Part shown: piece after piece, positions 25,676-34,174 of the stretch | How the letters are laid out: every line of letters starts with the position of its first letter | How positions within the stretch are numbered: position 1 is the stretch's first letter | DNA from: Rubritalea squalenifaciens DSM 18772 | GTDB lineage: Bacteria; Verrucomicrobiota; Verrucomicrobiia; Verrucomicrobiales; Akkermansiaceae | DNA length: 64,000 bases | Direction: 5' to 3' | Assembly: GCF_900141815.1 (NCBI RefSeq) | Contig: NZ_FQYR01000002.1 | Span: 287,091-351,090, forward strand | The notes under the pieces: model-generated | Databases searched by the model: none | What the model was told of the DNA's origin: nothing | The model's input: only the letters and a program-made list of their open reading frames with translations | Program-made: the position numbers and the translations under genes

Positions 25676-26044
25676 CTATGGCTTGTTCATTCTATCCAGA
25701 TTTTTCTCCAGTAGTTCGGGGTACCATTCAGGTAAGGCGTCTTCTGGGGCGATGATGCAGGGAAATTTGTGGATGCCACTTTCATCGCTCATAATCCAGC
25801 CGTCATGGGTTTCTTCGATAGTCCGGATCCATCCCTCTTCGCCATATTTCAGACTGAAGCGAAGCAAGGTAGCGCTCTCATAGCGGTACCAGAGGCGCAT
25901 GGTTTGATTCAGGCGGGGCTTAGCAGTGGATGAAGGGAACTGAATTGCACGCCCGTCTGTCAGGAGAGCCAGAATGCCGACTTCATTCTCAGCTTCGCCA
26001 ATGCCGCTGATAAACCAGGTTCCTGTGAGCGTGTGAGTAGTCAT
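25676..26044 (-). CDS. Small soluble beta-rich protein, unknown function
   Basis: 122 residues. It resembles a lipocalin-like or stress-domain fold: GTWFISGIGEAENEVG at the start, then regularly spaced strands with WYRYESATLLRFSLKYG and GWIRTIEETHDGW. C terminus helical (LPEWYPELLEKNLDRMNKP). Its stop lies 22 bp upstream of the lipoprotein start and both read the same way, so they may form a pair. Confidence 0.65.
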   Translation of the reverse strand: MTTHTLTGTWFISGIGEAENEVGILALLTDGRAIQFPSSTAKPRLNQTMRLWYRYESATLLRFSLKYGEEGWIRTIEETHDGWIMSDESGIHKFPCIIAPEDALPEWYPELLEKNLDRMNKP

Positions 26045-26103
26045 AAGAAGTTAGCCATTTCTATCAGGAAATGCTTAATAGCTACAAGGTTCTGTTATCG
26101 ATG

Positions 26104-26180
26104 CTAGTCTAACTGCTGCAGAATTTCTTCCGGTACCGAGGCGCCGCGGACGGCGATCACGTCTTTCTCATCGGTGGTAC
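26104..26180 (-). pseudogene. 3'-end stub of an unidentified gene
   Basis: Leftward frame TDEKDVIAVRGASVPEEILQ continuing QLD and TAG (26104-26106). It reads like a complete C terminus, but upstream the coding character stops at CGGTGGTACC, where H1-type sequence begins. The upstream part of the gene is gone. Confidence 0.6.
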
Positions 26181-26490
26181 CCCTTCGGGGAGAATCTAGT
26201 ATCACGAATAGAGAATAGAGCCCTGCCTGATGGAACATTTTCAGCCACAGATTACGCAGATGGGAACAGATTCTGGCTAGATGGGGCCCCTGCGGGGAGT
26301 GGGAAGGATAGAGGAGAAAGGAAAAAGACCGGGACGATGAAGCTAAGCTCTGCTTGCCCTTGGGCAAGTGCAACCCCGGGGACGCGTGCCCCCACCCATA
26401 CCACCCCGGAGGGGTGGAGGAAGGGTGAGATTCATCGTGCTCTCTGAGTGTGACGGTTTTAATGACTCCCTTTTTGCTGGGGATAGCTCT
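26181..26490. repeat. Intergenic repeat mosaic
   Basis: H1 variant with CCCCTTCGGGG (26181-26220), W9b (26240-26265), H1 (26285-26325) and a partial M module beginning CTTGCCCTTGGGCAAGTGCA (26350-26426). The remaining 60 bp have no recognised word. Confidence 0.7.
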
Positions 26491-27024
26491 TTATGGACTA
26501 GAGATGTAGACTTCGTCTAACCGGCCTTTCTCAATGTACTGCAAGTACTCAAGGGGGGATTGGTCACCATAGAGAGAGGGTTTGTAGAGTTCTTTCTTTT
26601 TGGCAATGCCGTAGGCGAGGAAGAGAAAGCCGGTCTGGCGCTCTTCTGTTAAGGCCTGCTTACCATAGGTGATGATCGAGGGGAGATAGCTTTCTCCCTT
26701 GGCGTAGATGTTTCGACCAGCGCGAGAGTATCTGGATTGGGTTGCATAGAAGCCGAGGATGTTTTTGTATTCCTCTGAATCCATCGTTGCATGATTCAAC
26801 CGCTCAAACAGGAAGTCATCAAAGGTGGGAGGAATATGGCCTCCGTTGGTCAGGAACAGTTGTTTAGAGATACTCTCTAGATCTGGCTCGCTGGGATCAT
26901 ACTTGAACTTCAGGTATTTGAGGCCACTCGGGGATTGGGGTTCCATGTAGGCGTAGGATATCACACCTAGTCCCGTTATGGAGAGGATCAGGAGAGCAAG
27001 GATGATTATCCAGCGGTATTTCAT
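26491..27024 (-). CDS. Signal-anchored protein, unknown function
   Basis: 177 residues; membrane anchor at 5-25 followed by an extracytoplasmic domain. YKNILGFYATQSRYSRAGRN and TGFLFLAYGIAKKKELYKP are conspicuous tyrosine-rich segments. Its start is 19 bp downstream of the larger gene at 27043, whose stop TAG overlaps the word GTTAG. The two are likely cotranscribed. Confidence 0.68.
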   Translation of the reverse strand: MKYRWIIILALLILSITGLGVISYAYMEPQSPSGLKYLKFKYDPSEPDLESISKQLFLTNGGHIPPTFDDFLFERLNHATMDSEEYKNILGFYATQSRYSRAGRNIYAKGESYLPSIITYGKQALTEERQTGFLFLAYGIAKKKELYKPSLYGDQSPLEYLQYIEKGRLDEVYISSP

Positions 27025-27042
27025 GAGACAGTGTGTTAGCTT

Positions 27043-28371
27043 CTAACGTTGCCAGCCTTCGATCTTGTAGTTGCGCTCGGCGAGTTTGCGTTCGGGCTGG
27101 CCGGAGTCGGGGATGAACCAGACCTCGAAGCGGGCGGCGTAGGGCTTGCCCCAGTAGCCTTCGTAGATGGTGAAGCCAGTCTTGGCGCCGAAGCGTTCGT
27201 CGGGGTCGCTGGACCAGGCCATGCGGGTTTTGGTGGCGTCTGTGAGTCTGGACTCGGACAAGCGGGTGCCCTGGGTGATCTCGTAGGCCTTCAGGTAGAC
27301 GTAGCCGGGTTCGCCTGGATTCACTGCGTAGACGGCCTTATAGATGCCGGGTTGCATGCCTTCTAGTAGGAGGATGGGATGGTTATCTGCTGAGGCGAGC
27401 TTGCGCGCCAGCTCGCGGGATCTGGACCGGGCTTGCTCCAGCGCGGCGGCGGGGTCCTGCTGGAACTCGGCGAATTCCTTTTCCAGCGCGGCGATCGTGG
27501 CCTGGGTGATGCGGCGCTCCGGGGCGGAGGATTGCTCAAAGATCTCTACCCAGACGCCCCCGCACTCGATCATGACCCGGCTCTCCTGCAGGCTATTTCC
27601 CTCGGTCATGTCTGGCTGCACCAGGTGTGTGCCCTCCTGCACATGCTGTACGGAGTAGCGGCTCCAGGGCTTGCGGTCTAGGCAGATCAGGCAGCGGGTC
27701 TGGAAGTCAGAGCCGCCGCCGAAATCCGAGATGTAGCCGTGCAGGGTGTCTCCGGGGTCTCCGGCGTAGCTCCATCTGCGGGAGGCAAAGTGATTGCCGC
27801 TCTCGCCAAAGACATGCCAGTCCGGAGAAGCCTCCACATAGGCGCGGAAGAGATCCGGGTGGTCTGTGGCGGCGCTGCGCAGCGAGGGCATGCTGGGGAC
27901 AAACTGGCTGCTCTGTCCGCCGGGTTTCTCCAGCGCGGCCCGCACCATTTTCTGAAGTTCATCTTGCTGCTCGCTGGTGACGCCGAGGGGGGAGGCATGG
28001 GTCTCTGGCTCGGAGAGCTCGATATCTGTCGGGATGCTTAGATTATCTGCAAAGCCGTCCTCGCTGGGGCCAGACAAAATGACGCCGAACAGGATGGCAG
28101 ACGTAGTCAAGGCGGTGATCACGGGACAGATAATCACGGCCAGGCCATTGAAAATGCCTGCTCCCCATCTTCTCTGGTTCAGGTTCCAGAAGCAGGTAAT
28201 CATGATGCCAATAAAGGAAATGAACGCCAGGGGGGAGAAGAGATACAAGGAAAGGATTTCGAGCGGTTTTCCTAACAGCAATGTGAAGATGCTGAGTGCA
28301 CACAGGAGGAGGTAGGCTAGAGATGGCATCCACCAGCTCTGCATGTATTTGTCCAGGTAGGTTCTGATCAT
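27043..28371 (-). CDS. Membrane protein with large extracytoplasmic domain
   Basis: 442 residues. Three membrane segments at about 15-35, 42-63 and 76-100 are followed by a large domain. The domain includes an acidic linker (PTDIELSEPETHASP), FGESGNHFASRRWSYAGDPG with nearby HGYISDFGG, and CLICLDRKPWSRYSV. The C-terminal third contains a strand-rich unit (VYAVNPGEPGYVYLKAYEIT, FGAKTGFTIYEGYWGKPYAA). No enzyme motif recognised. Preceded immediately by CCTAACATG. A paralogue-like organisation with a small anchored partner (26491) suggests an envelope pair. Confidence 0.72.
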   Translation of the reverse strand: MIRTYLDKYMQSWWMPSLAYLLLCALSIFTLLLGKPLEILSLYLFSPLAFISFIGIMITCFWNLNQRRWGAGIFNGLAVIICPVITALTTSAILFGVILSGPSEDGFADNLSIPTDIELSEPETHASPLGVTSEQQDELQKMVRAALEKPGGQSSQFVPSMPSLRSAATDHPDLFRAYVEASPDWHVFGESGNHFASRRWSYAGDPGDTLHGYISDFGGGSDFQTRCLICLDRKPWSRYSVQHVQEGTHLVQPDMTEGNSLQESRVMIECGGVWVEIFEQSSAPERRITQATIAALEKEFAEFQQDPAAALEQARSRSRELARKLASADNHPILLLEGMQPGIYKAVYAVNPGEPGYVYLKAYEITQGTRLSESRLTDATKTRMAWSSDPDERFGAKTGFTIYEGYWGKPYAARFEVWFIPDSGQPERKLAERNYKIEGWQR

Positions 28372-28698
28372 GTTAGGGTGCCCCTGCGGGGAGTAGTTAG
28401 TTTAAAGGATAGAGGAGAAAGTCCTGCGGGGAGTGTGGAGGAAAAAGTGGGAAGGATAAAGGCCCGCCTGATGAAACATTTCAGCCACAGATTACGGCCC
28501 CTGCGGGGAGTATTTAGTATCTAGTATAAAGAATAAAGCCCAGCTTGATGGAACAGGCTGTTGGTGGGTATTTTTCTCTTACCACGAATCACACGAATTT
28601 CACGAATTTCACGAATCGGGCTAGATGGAACCCCGAGGGGGATGACTGATTGGTGATTACTGATGACTGATTGTGGCAGGATGAAGCCTACTTGAAAA
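28372..28698. repeat. Intergenic repeat mosaic
   Basis: H1 twice (28380 and 28422), W9b cut after CAGATTACG by another H1 (28484-28520), W9a with one extra 9-mer (28580-28615), G1 (28645-28672). The interruption of W9b by H1 at 28497 recurs at 30754, 33327 and 34940. Confidence 0.75.
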
Positions 28699-29139
28699 TC
28701 ACGGCTGGGTGCCGTCCACGCTTTGGAGGAAAGTGCTGAGCTCCTGGGCGGAGGCGAATGAATCCTGCGGGAAGCTGACCTCGCAGCAGAAGTAGCCGCT
28801 GAGGTAGAAGTCCTCCCCGCCGGGGAAGCGGAACAAGGTGGTGCCCATGTCTGAGCAGAGATGGTGGGAGCGGAACCAGTAGCAGACGACTTCGCCATCC
28901 CTCAGAGTGATGGTGCCGGTCTCTGTCTGGTCGGCCAGGATTTTGCGGCGAATGTAGTCATTGCCGGCGGCGGAGAGTTCCAGCTGGAGGGGATTGTGCT
29001 GCCCGGCTGAGCGAATGACGATCTCCCGGCTCTCCGGCTCCCCGAAGTGCTCATGCAGCGCATAGCCCGCCCAGACGATGGCGAACAGGACAGCCAGCAC
29101 CAGGGGCAGAGCGATCAGGCATTTGATGGCTTTTTGCAT
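28699..29139 (-). CDS. Signal-anchored protein, unknown function
   Basis: 146 residues from the ATG at 29139 (MQKAIKCLIALPLVLAVLFA). One membrane segment (about 5-25), then a beta-rich domain with TGTITLRDGEVVCYWFRSH and FRFPGGEDFYLSGYFCCEVS. Four cysteines suggest disulphides outside the cytoplasm. Standalone between mosaics. No family recognised. Confidence 0.68.
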   Translation of the reverse strand: MQKAIKCLIALPLVLAVLFAIVWAGYALHEHFGEPESREIVIRSAGQHNPLQLELSAAGNDYIRRKILADQTETGTITLRDGEVVCYWFRSHHLCSDMGTTLFRFPGGEDFYLSGYFCCEVSFPQDSFASAQELSTFLQSVDGTQP

Positions 29140-29770
29140 GAAGGAGAATTTAGAATCAAGAATATAGAATAAAGCCCTACTAGATGAAGCGGATTCTACC
29201 ACAGATTACACAGAAGGTACGGAAAGCTGGCTAGATGAAACGGGCTGTTGGTGGGTATTTTTTCTCTTACCACGAATCGCGCGAATTGAGCCCCTGCGGT
29301 GAGTGTGGAGTAAAAAGTGGGAAGGATAAAGGCCCGCCTGATGAAACATTTCAGCCACAGATTACGCAGATTGGGATGGATTTCGGGCTAGAGGGAACCC
29401 CTGCGGGGAATGACTGATTGGTGATGACTGATGACTGATTCTGGCTAGATGGAACATACGCGACCCGCGTTGGGGTCGTGTTCTTTTTAATGCAGGTTCC
29501 CGGGGTAGCGATCCTGCGGCTCGCAACCCGCGGGCTAACGTACGGAACCCCTTTGGGGTTCTCTGGCTACTCGCTACCTGCTACTGGCTACGCTTTATGC
29601 TACCTGTAAGGAGGAGATAAAGTCCTGCCCCCTGACCGATGGTTAATCTGCGGGTTTACATCCCGGAGGGATGATGGAACTTAGCGCGGTGGTCAGCTTG
29701 TCCTTGGGCAAGTGCAACCCCGGGAACGCGTAGCCCCCCACCCATACCACCCCGGAGGGGTGGAGGAAGG
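29140..29770. repeat. Intergenic repeat mosaic with REP and M module
   Basis: W9c (29195-29225), W9a (29270-29285, shortened), H1 (29289-29335), W9b (29350-29375), G1, REP (29456-29562), CTACTCGCTACCTGCTACTGG words (29567-29600), M module (29648-29769). The order REP, CTACTCGC, M equals that at 24116-24432. Confidence 0.75.
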
Positions 29771-29773
29771 ATG

Positions 29774-29825
29774 TTAGTTCTCCGGCTCTGTATAGAAGGC
29801 GATTTTGTAGTGGTGGGGCAAGTCG
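29774..29825 (-). pseudogene. 3'-end stub similar to the gene at 31102
   Basis: Leftward frame HHYKIAFYTEPEN then TAA (29774-29776). The complete gene at 31102 ends IIAIYTEPEKS, and about 23 of 25 bases around TTCTCCGGCTCTGTRTAGAW match. Both ends lie next to an M module. The upstream part of this copy has been lost or replaced by the plus-strand gene at 29840. Confidence 0.7.
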
Positions 29826-29839
29826 GGATGTGGTGGAGT

Positions 29840-30085
29840 ATGGCTGTGGAGTTTCTGCAAAAGTATCTACTATTCTTCATTCATCTCGGGGTGGTGCTGG
29901 CTGCCGGGATTTTCCTATGGCGCTGGGCGTGGCGGGATGCGGAGCAGAGGGGGAAGTCCCCACTGATGGTGAGTCTGGCGGTAGTGTTTCTGTTTCCCTA
30001 CGGGTGGGCTTTCTGGCTGGCGTTCCGGCCGGGTCGAGTGCATGCGGATATTCTGCGGCAGCAGGGGAAGAAGAGATTGAGATAG
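29840..30085 (+). CDS. Small membrane protein, PLDc_N-like layout
   Basis: 81 residues from MAVEFLQKYLLFF; an upstream ATG in frame would lengthen it to about 104. Two membrane segments (8-28, 45-62) enclose WRWAWRDAEQRGKSPLMVSL, and the second is followed by WLAFRPGR. That aromatic-basic pattern recalls the PLDc_N-type small membrane domain. One of few plus-strand genes here; it faces the minus-strand gene ending at 30098. Reality moderately certain. Confidence 0.6.
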   Translation: MAVEFLQKYLLFFIHLGVVLAAGIFLWRWAWRDAEQRGKSPLMVSLAVVFLFPYGWAFWLAFRPGRVHADILRQQGKKRLR

Positions 30086-30097
30086 GATGAGGGCTTC

Positions 30098-30616
30098 CTA
30101 ATGGTAGAGCTGGTGTAGATTGTGCTCATAGATCCCACCTGCCTGGACCCGGGTCACATCACCCCAGCTGAGCAGGAGGAAGCTGCGCTCATGTCGTGCT
30201 CTGGTGCCGTATTCGTGCATGATGAGTGACTCCTCTTCATCTTCGTGAATCTGGCCGATGTACATCTTGTCCGTACCATAGGATCCTAGTGTGAGGCAAA
30301 GATAGCCATAGTGCTGGCTGATAGATCTGGCGGTCTGACAGAGGGACTGGAGATCGATGCTCGGTGAATCCACTCTTTGGCCGATCAGTTGTTCGGTAAG
30401 GGTGGCTTCGGTATGCCCCCAGCGGATGCGCGACACGTCTTCCTTGTCCAGGATCATGGTGCCTTCAGAGCGCCCCTCACTGTCATAGACCTCCAGTTGG
30501 ATCAGTTCTTCTGACTGCTGGATGATGTAGCCATAGAAGGATTCTTCGGCATTGTCGTCAAAGAGGTCAACGAACTGTGCGTCGTCGATCAGTTTCTGGA
30601 TGTGGGATGTTTGCAT
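30098..30616 (-). CDS. Soluble protein, unknown function
   Basis: 172 residues, acidic. Two repeated beta units can be seen: FYGYIIQQSEELIQLEVYDS ... GTMILDKEDVSRIRWG and KMYIGQIHEDEEESLIMHEY ... SFLLLSWGDVTRVQAGG. Each strand pair ends with a D-V-x-R-I/V turn, an internal duplication that suggests two Sm- or Tudor-like barrels. Cytoplasmic; layout like that of some small immunity proteins, but no direct match. Confidence 0.7.
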   Translation of the reverse strand: MQTSHIQKLIDDAQFVDLFDDNAEESFYGYIIQQSEELIQLEVYDSEGRSEGTMILDKEDVSRIRWGHTEATLTEQLIGQRVDSPSIDLQSLCQTARSISQHYGYLCLTLGSYGTDKMYIGQIHEDEEESLIMHEYGTRARHERSFLLLSWGDVTRVQAGGIYEHNLHQLYH

Positions 30617-30639
30617 GGGTACTCTGGTTAATCTTTCGG

Positions 30640-31101
30640 AAGGGCGTGGCTGTACCGCGTGGCTGTACCAGTAGGAGGGCTGAGGCCTCGTAATCGGTCA
30701 AGGGTCACTAGTCATTAGGCTCTGCTTGATGGAACCTACTTAGCCACAGATTACGGCCCCTGCGGAGAGTGTGGAGGAAAAAGTGGGAAGGATAAAGGCC
30801 CGCTTGATGAAACATTTCAGCCACAGATTACGCAGATTTGGATGGATTTCGGGCTAGATGAAACGGGCTGTTGGTGGGGATTTTTTTAACCACGAATCGC
30901 ACGAATTTCACGAATCGGGCTAGATGGAACCCCCTCTGGGGCATTACTGATTACTGATTGTGGCTAGCCTGCGGGCTTGCATCCCGGAGGGATGATGGAA
31001 CAGAGCGCGGTGGTCAGCTTGCCCTTGGGCAAGTGCAACCCCGGGAACGCGTGCCCCCACCCATACCACCCCGGAGGGGTGGAGGAAGGAGGATGCTCTT
31101 G
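30640..31101. repeat. Intergenic repeat mosaic with M module
   Basis: A two-copy tandem GCGTGGCTGTACC (30646-30671), N1 (30690-30715), W9b cut by H1 (30742-30790), intact W9b (30820-30842), W9a (30892-30920), G1 fragment, M module (30968-31089). Confidence 0.72.
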
Positions 31102-31536
31102 TTAGGACTTCTCCGGCTCTGTGTAGATGGCGATGATGGAGGTGTCCTCGAGGGTGGTGGCTTTGCGGTAGGAGGAGCGCAGCCAGAGGGCGTGCCAGAT
31201 GGCCGCGGCGGTGATGACGCGCCAGTCCCAGAGGCTGGCCCAGGCATCATCAAGCAGGAGCTGGAAGCTAGGGCGCTGCACTAGCCAGATGCTTACCAGC
31301 ATGGCAGGGATGAGCTGGAGGACATGGGATAGCTTCCATTGCGATTCCTTGTTAGGATCCTTCATTGGCTTTTCATGGGGAAAAGCATTTGCCACCAAAA
31401 AGGCGGTGAGGCCCATCAGCAGCCCGACGGCCTCCTGGCCCGCGGCGAAGACGAGAAAGGCGATGAAGGAAAGCACAGGCGTGGACACTGCGGATAGCAG
31501 AATCAGGCGTCTTAGTTTGGTGAAGTGGGTTTGCAT
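31102..31536 (-). CDS. Membrane protein with four spans
   Basis: 144 residues. Hydrophobic segments at about 10-30, 36-52, 72-88 and 100-118. A proline-rich cytoplasmic loop (FPHEKPMKDPNKESQWK). C terminus IYTEPEKS; its stop TAA lies in CCTAACAAG. A partial copy of the end is the stub at 29774. It starts 12 bp downstream of the SUKH-like gene at 31548 in transcription order. No family recognised. Confidence 0.68.
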   Translation of the reverse strand: MQTHFTKLRRLILLSAVSTPVLSFIAFLVFAAGQEAVGLLMGLTAFLVANAFPHEKPMKDPNKESQWKLSHVLQLIPAMLVSIWLVQRPSFQLLLDDAWASLWDWRVITAAAIWHALWLRSSYRKATTLEDTSIIAIYTEPEKS

Positions 31537-31547
31537 GGCTTTATAGC

Positions 31548-32096
31548 TCAGTTGAGTTTTCTCACGGATTTCTTGAGACGATGTCCTTGGTTTGTAGCGG
31601 AGATAGCGTAGCGAGTGCCGCAGGGCAGTTCAACCTCGATGGCTGGGATGCCGAGTGTTTCCACCTTGTGGTCGAGAGGTGAAAGACCGGTGATGTAGCT
31701 CACCTTGCCTCGTTTTTTACGAAAGAATGAAAAGAACTCCACTTCGTCCCCCAAGCAAACCATGGAGCCATCCGCAAAGCTTGGTGCCTGGGTGGATGAG
31801 GGCGGATAGGGACACAGGCCCAGATAGCACTCGAGCTCTGTCTGGACTGGCTGCACCTCTTGGCCCTCATGCCAGAAGATGTAGAGGGGGAGTTGAGGTG
31901 ACTGGGATGCAGGATCTATCTCCAGAAAGAGGTAATCGCCAAAGCCGTTGTTGCCGATCACGGACACTTCTTTCCCGAGAGTTTCTTCTATGTAGGAATC
32001 ATTGCCTTCGAGTTCGAGCTTCCACTCACCGTGCTCATCAGTGAGGAACTTGATCTCTCGATCGAATGCTTCTTGGATAGGGTGCGGGAGTTTCAT
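31548..32096 (-). CDS. SMI1/KNR4-like (SUKH) protein
   Basis: 182 residues, soluble. The core KEVSVIGNNGFGDYLFLEID followed by PLYIFWHEGQEVQPVQTELE resembles SUKH domains (glycine turn, aromatic acidic strand, then a W-H-E or W-D strand). SUKH proteins include many toxin-immunity proteins. The C-terminal third is a separate beta unit (EVEFFSFFRKKRGKVSYITG). The match is by eye. Possible operon with the membrane protein 31102. Confidence 0.6.
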   Translation of the reverse strand: MKLPHPIQEAFDREIKFLTDEHGEWKLELEGNDSYIEETLGKEVSVIGNNGFGDYLFLEIDPASQSPQLPLYIFWHEGQEVQPVQTELECYLGLCPYPPSSTQAPSFADGSMVCLGDEVEFFSFFRKKRGKVSYITGLSPLDHKVETLGIPAIEVELPCGTRYAISATNQGHRLKKSVRKLN

Positions 32097-32122
32097 GGGT
32101 GTTAGAAAGATTTCAGCAGCAG

Positions 32123-32470
32123 CTATTCGTTCTCCTCGGGAATGGGTAAGATACCCTTAACTGGATTTGGATTTTTGGGCGGCTGAAAGACAGGTTTTTC
32201 GATCCCGGATTCCCTGATGGTTGGCTGGAAGGAGACTGGACCGAGAAGATCGCGGCTGACTTGTACTGTCTCGAACTCGCTACTTAATGGCGAGTCGTCA
32301 GACTCAATGTTTCTCTTGATCTCACGCTGCTTATCGGCCTTTGGCGTCGTATTCTGTGGCTGCGTCTCAGGTGGGGAACTATCGACTTCTGCTGCTGGTT
32401 TATCCTGCTGGCAGGATACACCGAGACAGCAGGCCAAGGTGAGGCTAAGGAAAGGATATAGAGGTTTCAT
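32123..32470 (-). CDS. Putative lipoprotein, proline-rich
   Basis: 115 residues. Lipobox GVSC at 17-20 with a hydrophobic N terminus. The mature part is disordered-looking, rich in Pro, Thr, Glu and Ser (SSPPETQPQNTTPKAD) with a final KNPNPVKGILPIPEENE. Similar in composition to the lipoprotein at 43422. Probably a small envelope lipoprotein; no family. Confidence 0.68.
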   Translation of the reverse strand: MKPLYPFLSLTLACCLGVSCQQDKPAAEVDSSPPETQPQNTTPKADKQREIKRNIESDDSPLSSEFETVQVSRDLLGPVSFQPTIRESGIEKPVFQPPKNPNPVKGILPIPEENE

Positions 32471-32489
32471 GAATGAGAGTAATTAGGAG

Positions 32490-32858
32490 AAAGGTGCCCC
32501 TGCGGGGAGTGTTAAGTAGGAAGTATAAAGTATGAAGCCTAGCTTGATGAATCAATTCTCACCACAGATTACGCAGATTTGGATGGATTTCGGGCTAGAG
32601 GGAACATTGCCCCTCTGGGGCATTACTGATTGGTGATTACTGATGACTGATTCTGGCTAGATGGAACATACGCGACCCGCGTTGGGGTCGTGTTCTTTTT
32701 TGGGTGAGTTTCCCGGGGTGGCGCTCCCGATGGTCGCTGACCCCGGGCTGGAATACGGAACCCCTTTGGGGTAGGTCCCTTCGGGGTATGACTGATTTCG
32801 GTTAGATGAAACCCCAATGACTCCTGACTATTGACCGATGACAAGCTGGCTTGCCAGC
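32490..32858. repeat. Intergenic repeat mosaic with REP
   Basis: H1 (32494-32540), W9b (32563-32590), G1 (32627-32655), REP (32667-32776), N1 (32813-32840) and a CAAGCTGGCTTGCCAGCTTA hairpin (32842-32861) that overlaps the end of the next gene. The last 70 bp recur before the gene at 33626. Confidence 0.75.
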
Positions 32859-33227
32859 TTAATGGCTGGAGGAGCTGTAGCGGATGGTGCGGAGTTGGTC
32901 GTCTTCTACGAAGACGGCGGAGCGTTCCCAGTCACTGCCGGCCTCTTTGTATTCGGTGTCGGAGAGCTTGTGGTGCTCCAGGTCCATGGCGCGGACGAAC
33001 TTGAGGAATTTCTCCCGGTCGCCGGGGAATTTGAGGCTATACTCGTGGTCGCCGTTGAAGGTGTAGGTGCTGTCGTATTCCTCGTAATAGCCGGGGAAGA
33101 GGCCCATGGCGTCTTTGGGGCTGGGCCAGCAGAGGGTCCAGATCAGCGAGAGGATGGGGAAGGTCAGGAGTCCGAGGAAATACCAGACAGGGCGGCTGGA
33201 CAGGAAGCGTTTCAGGCGTTCTTTCAT
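32859..33227 (-). CDS. Signal-anchored protein, unknown function
   Basis: 122 residues. Basic N terminus MKERLKRFLSSRP, one membrane helix (15-34) and a soluble part. GYYEEYDSTYTFNGDHEYSL and KFLKFVRAMDLEHHKLSDTE suggest a small alpha/beta domain facing out. A TAACATG-type word does not precede it; instead H1 begins 20 bp upstream. No family recognised. Confidence 0.66.
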   Translation of the reverse strand: MKERLKRFLSSRPVWYFLGLLTFPILSLIWTLCWPSPKDAMGLFPGYYEEYDSTYTFNGDHEYSLKFPGDREKFLKFVRAMDLEHHKLSDTEYKEAGSDWERSAVFVEDDQLRTIRYSSSSH

Positions 33228-33625
33228 GAAATGAAGTAATTAGGAAAAAGGAGCCCCTGCGGGGAGTGTGGAGGAAAAAGTGGGAAGGATAAAGGCCCGC
33301 CTGATGAAACATTTCAGCCACAGATTACGGCCCCTGCGGGGAGTGTTCAGTATGAAGTAGAAAGTATTCAGGCCTGCCTGATGAAACTTTTCTACCACGG
33401 AATACACAGAAGGCACGGAAAGACTGTGCTGGATGAAACCCTTCTAGATGGAACGGGCTGCCGGTGGGGATTTTTCTTTAATCACGAATCGCACGAATTT
33501 CACGAATCGGGCTAGATGGAAGGCCCGAGGGGCATTACTGATTGGTGATTACTGATGACTGATTTCGGTTAGATGAAACCCCAATGACTCCTGACTATTG
33601 ACCGATGACAAGCTGGCAAGCCAGC
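33228..33625. repeat. Intergenic repeat mosaic
   Basis: H1 (33252-33300), W9b cut by H1 (33315-33370), W9c (33390-33420), W9a (33482-33510), G1 (33535-33562), N1 (33580-33608), CAAGCTGGCAAGCCAGCTTA hairpin (33609-33628). The last 70 bp repeat those before 32859. Confidence 0.75.
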
Positions 33626-34174
33626 TTAATGACTGGTTAGGGCCTTGATCTGGGCTTGGCGTTTGTCGTTGGCGGCTTTCCAGGCGGCGTAGTCGTTGCG
33701 GCGCAGCAGGGTGTCTGCGATCAGGGCGTGCAGGAGGGGTTGTTCTTTTTTGAGCTGTTCTTTCTCCTGCTCGGAGAGCTTGTCGTAGCCGAAGCGGTGG
33801 GCTGGATCGAAGGGGATGTTCTGCCAATGATCGCGCGGGATCTGGGAGAGGATGTGGACCAGCCTGTCGTCCTCCACCTGGGCGGCGGCACCCGGACCTA
33901 CCAGGCTGAGGGCATCGCCGGCCGCGCCGTCGGCTCCGCAGGAGTGGAGGAAGTGCACGAGGATCTTCCAGGCATTGGTCTGGTCGCGCTGGTTGCGGTG
34001 GTTGAGGCAGTTTTCCATCAGCTTGGGGAAGTTGATGCCGTTGTAGTTGCCCCAGTAGGCGAGGTCGCTATCGGCGCTGCTGTGGCGCAGGACTTCGGCT
34101 TTGGTGAGCGGCTCGGCGTGGAGCGCGGGGGTGCAGAGTAGGAGCGCGATGATGGGCAGGGATTTCATAATCAT
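33626..34174 (-). CDS. Exported helical protein, unknown function
   Basis: 182 residues; signal peptide MIMKSLPIIALLLCTPALHA-EP preceded immediately by TTCTAAC. All-helical mature part (QTNAWKILVHFLHSCGADGA, LSEQEKEQLKKEQPLLHALI). General architecture and the W-K-I/A-L helix resemble the exported protein at 18803, suggesting distant paralogues. Followed by the CAAGCTGGCAAGCC hairpin. Likely periplasmic. Confidence 0.7.
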   Translation of the reverse strand: MIMKSLPIIALLLCTPALHAEPLTKAEVLRHSSADSDLAYWGNYNGINFPKLMENCLNHRNQRDQTNAWKILVHFLHSCGADGAAGDALSLVGPGAAAQVEDDRLVHILSQIPRDHWQNIPFDPAHRFGYDKLSEQEKEQLKKEQPLLHALIADTLLRRNDYAAWKAANDKRQAQIKALTSH

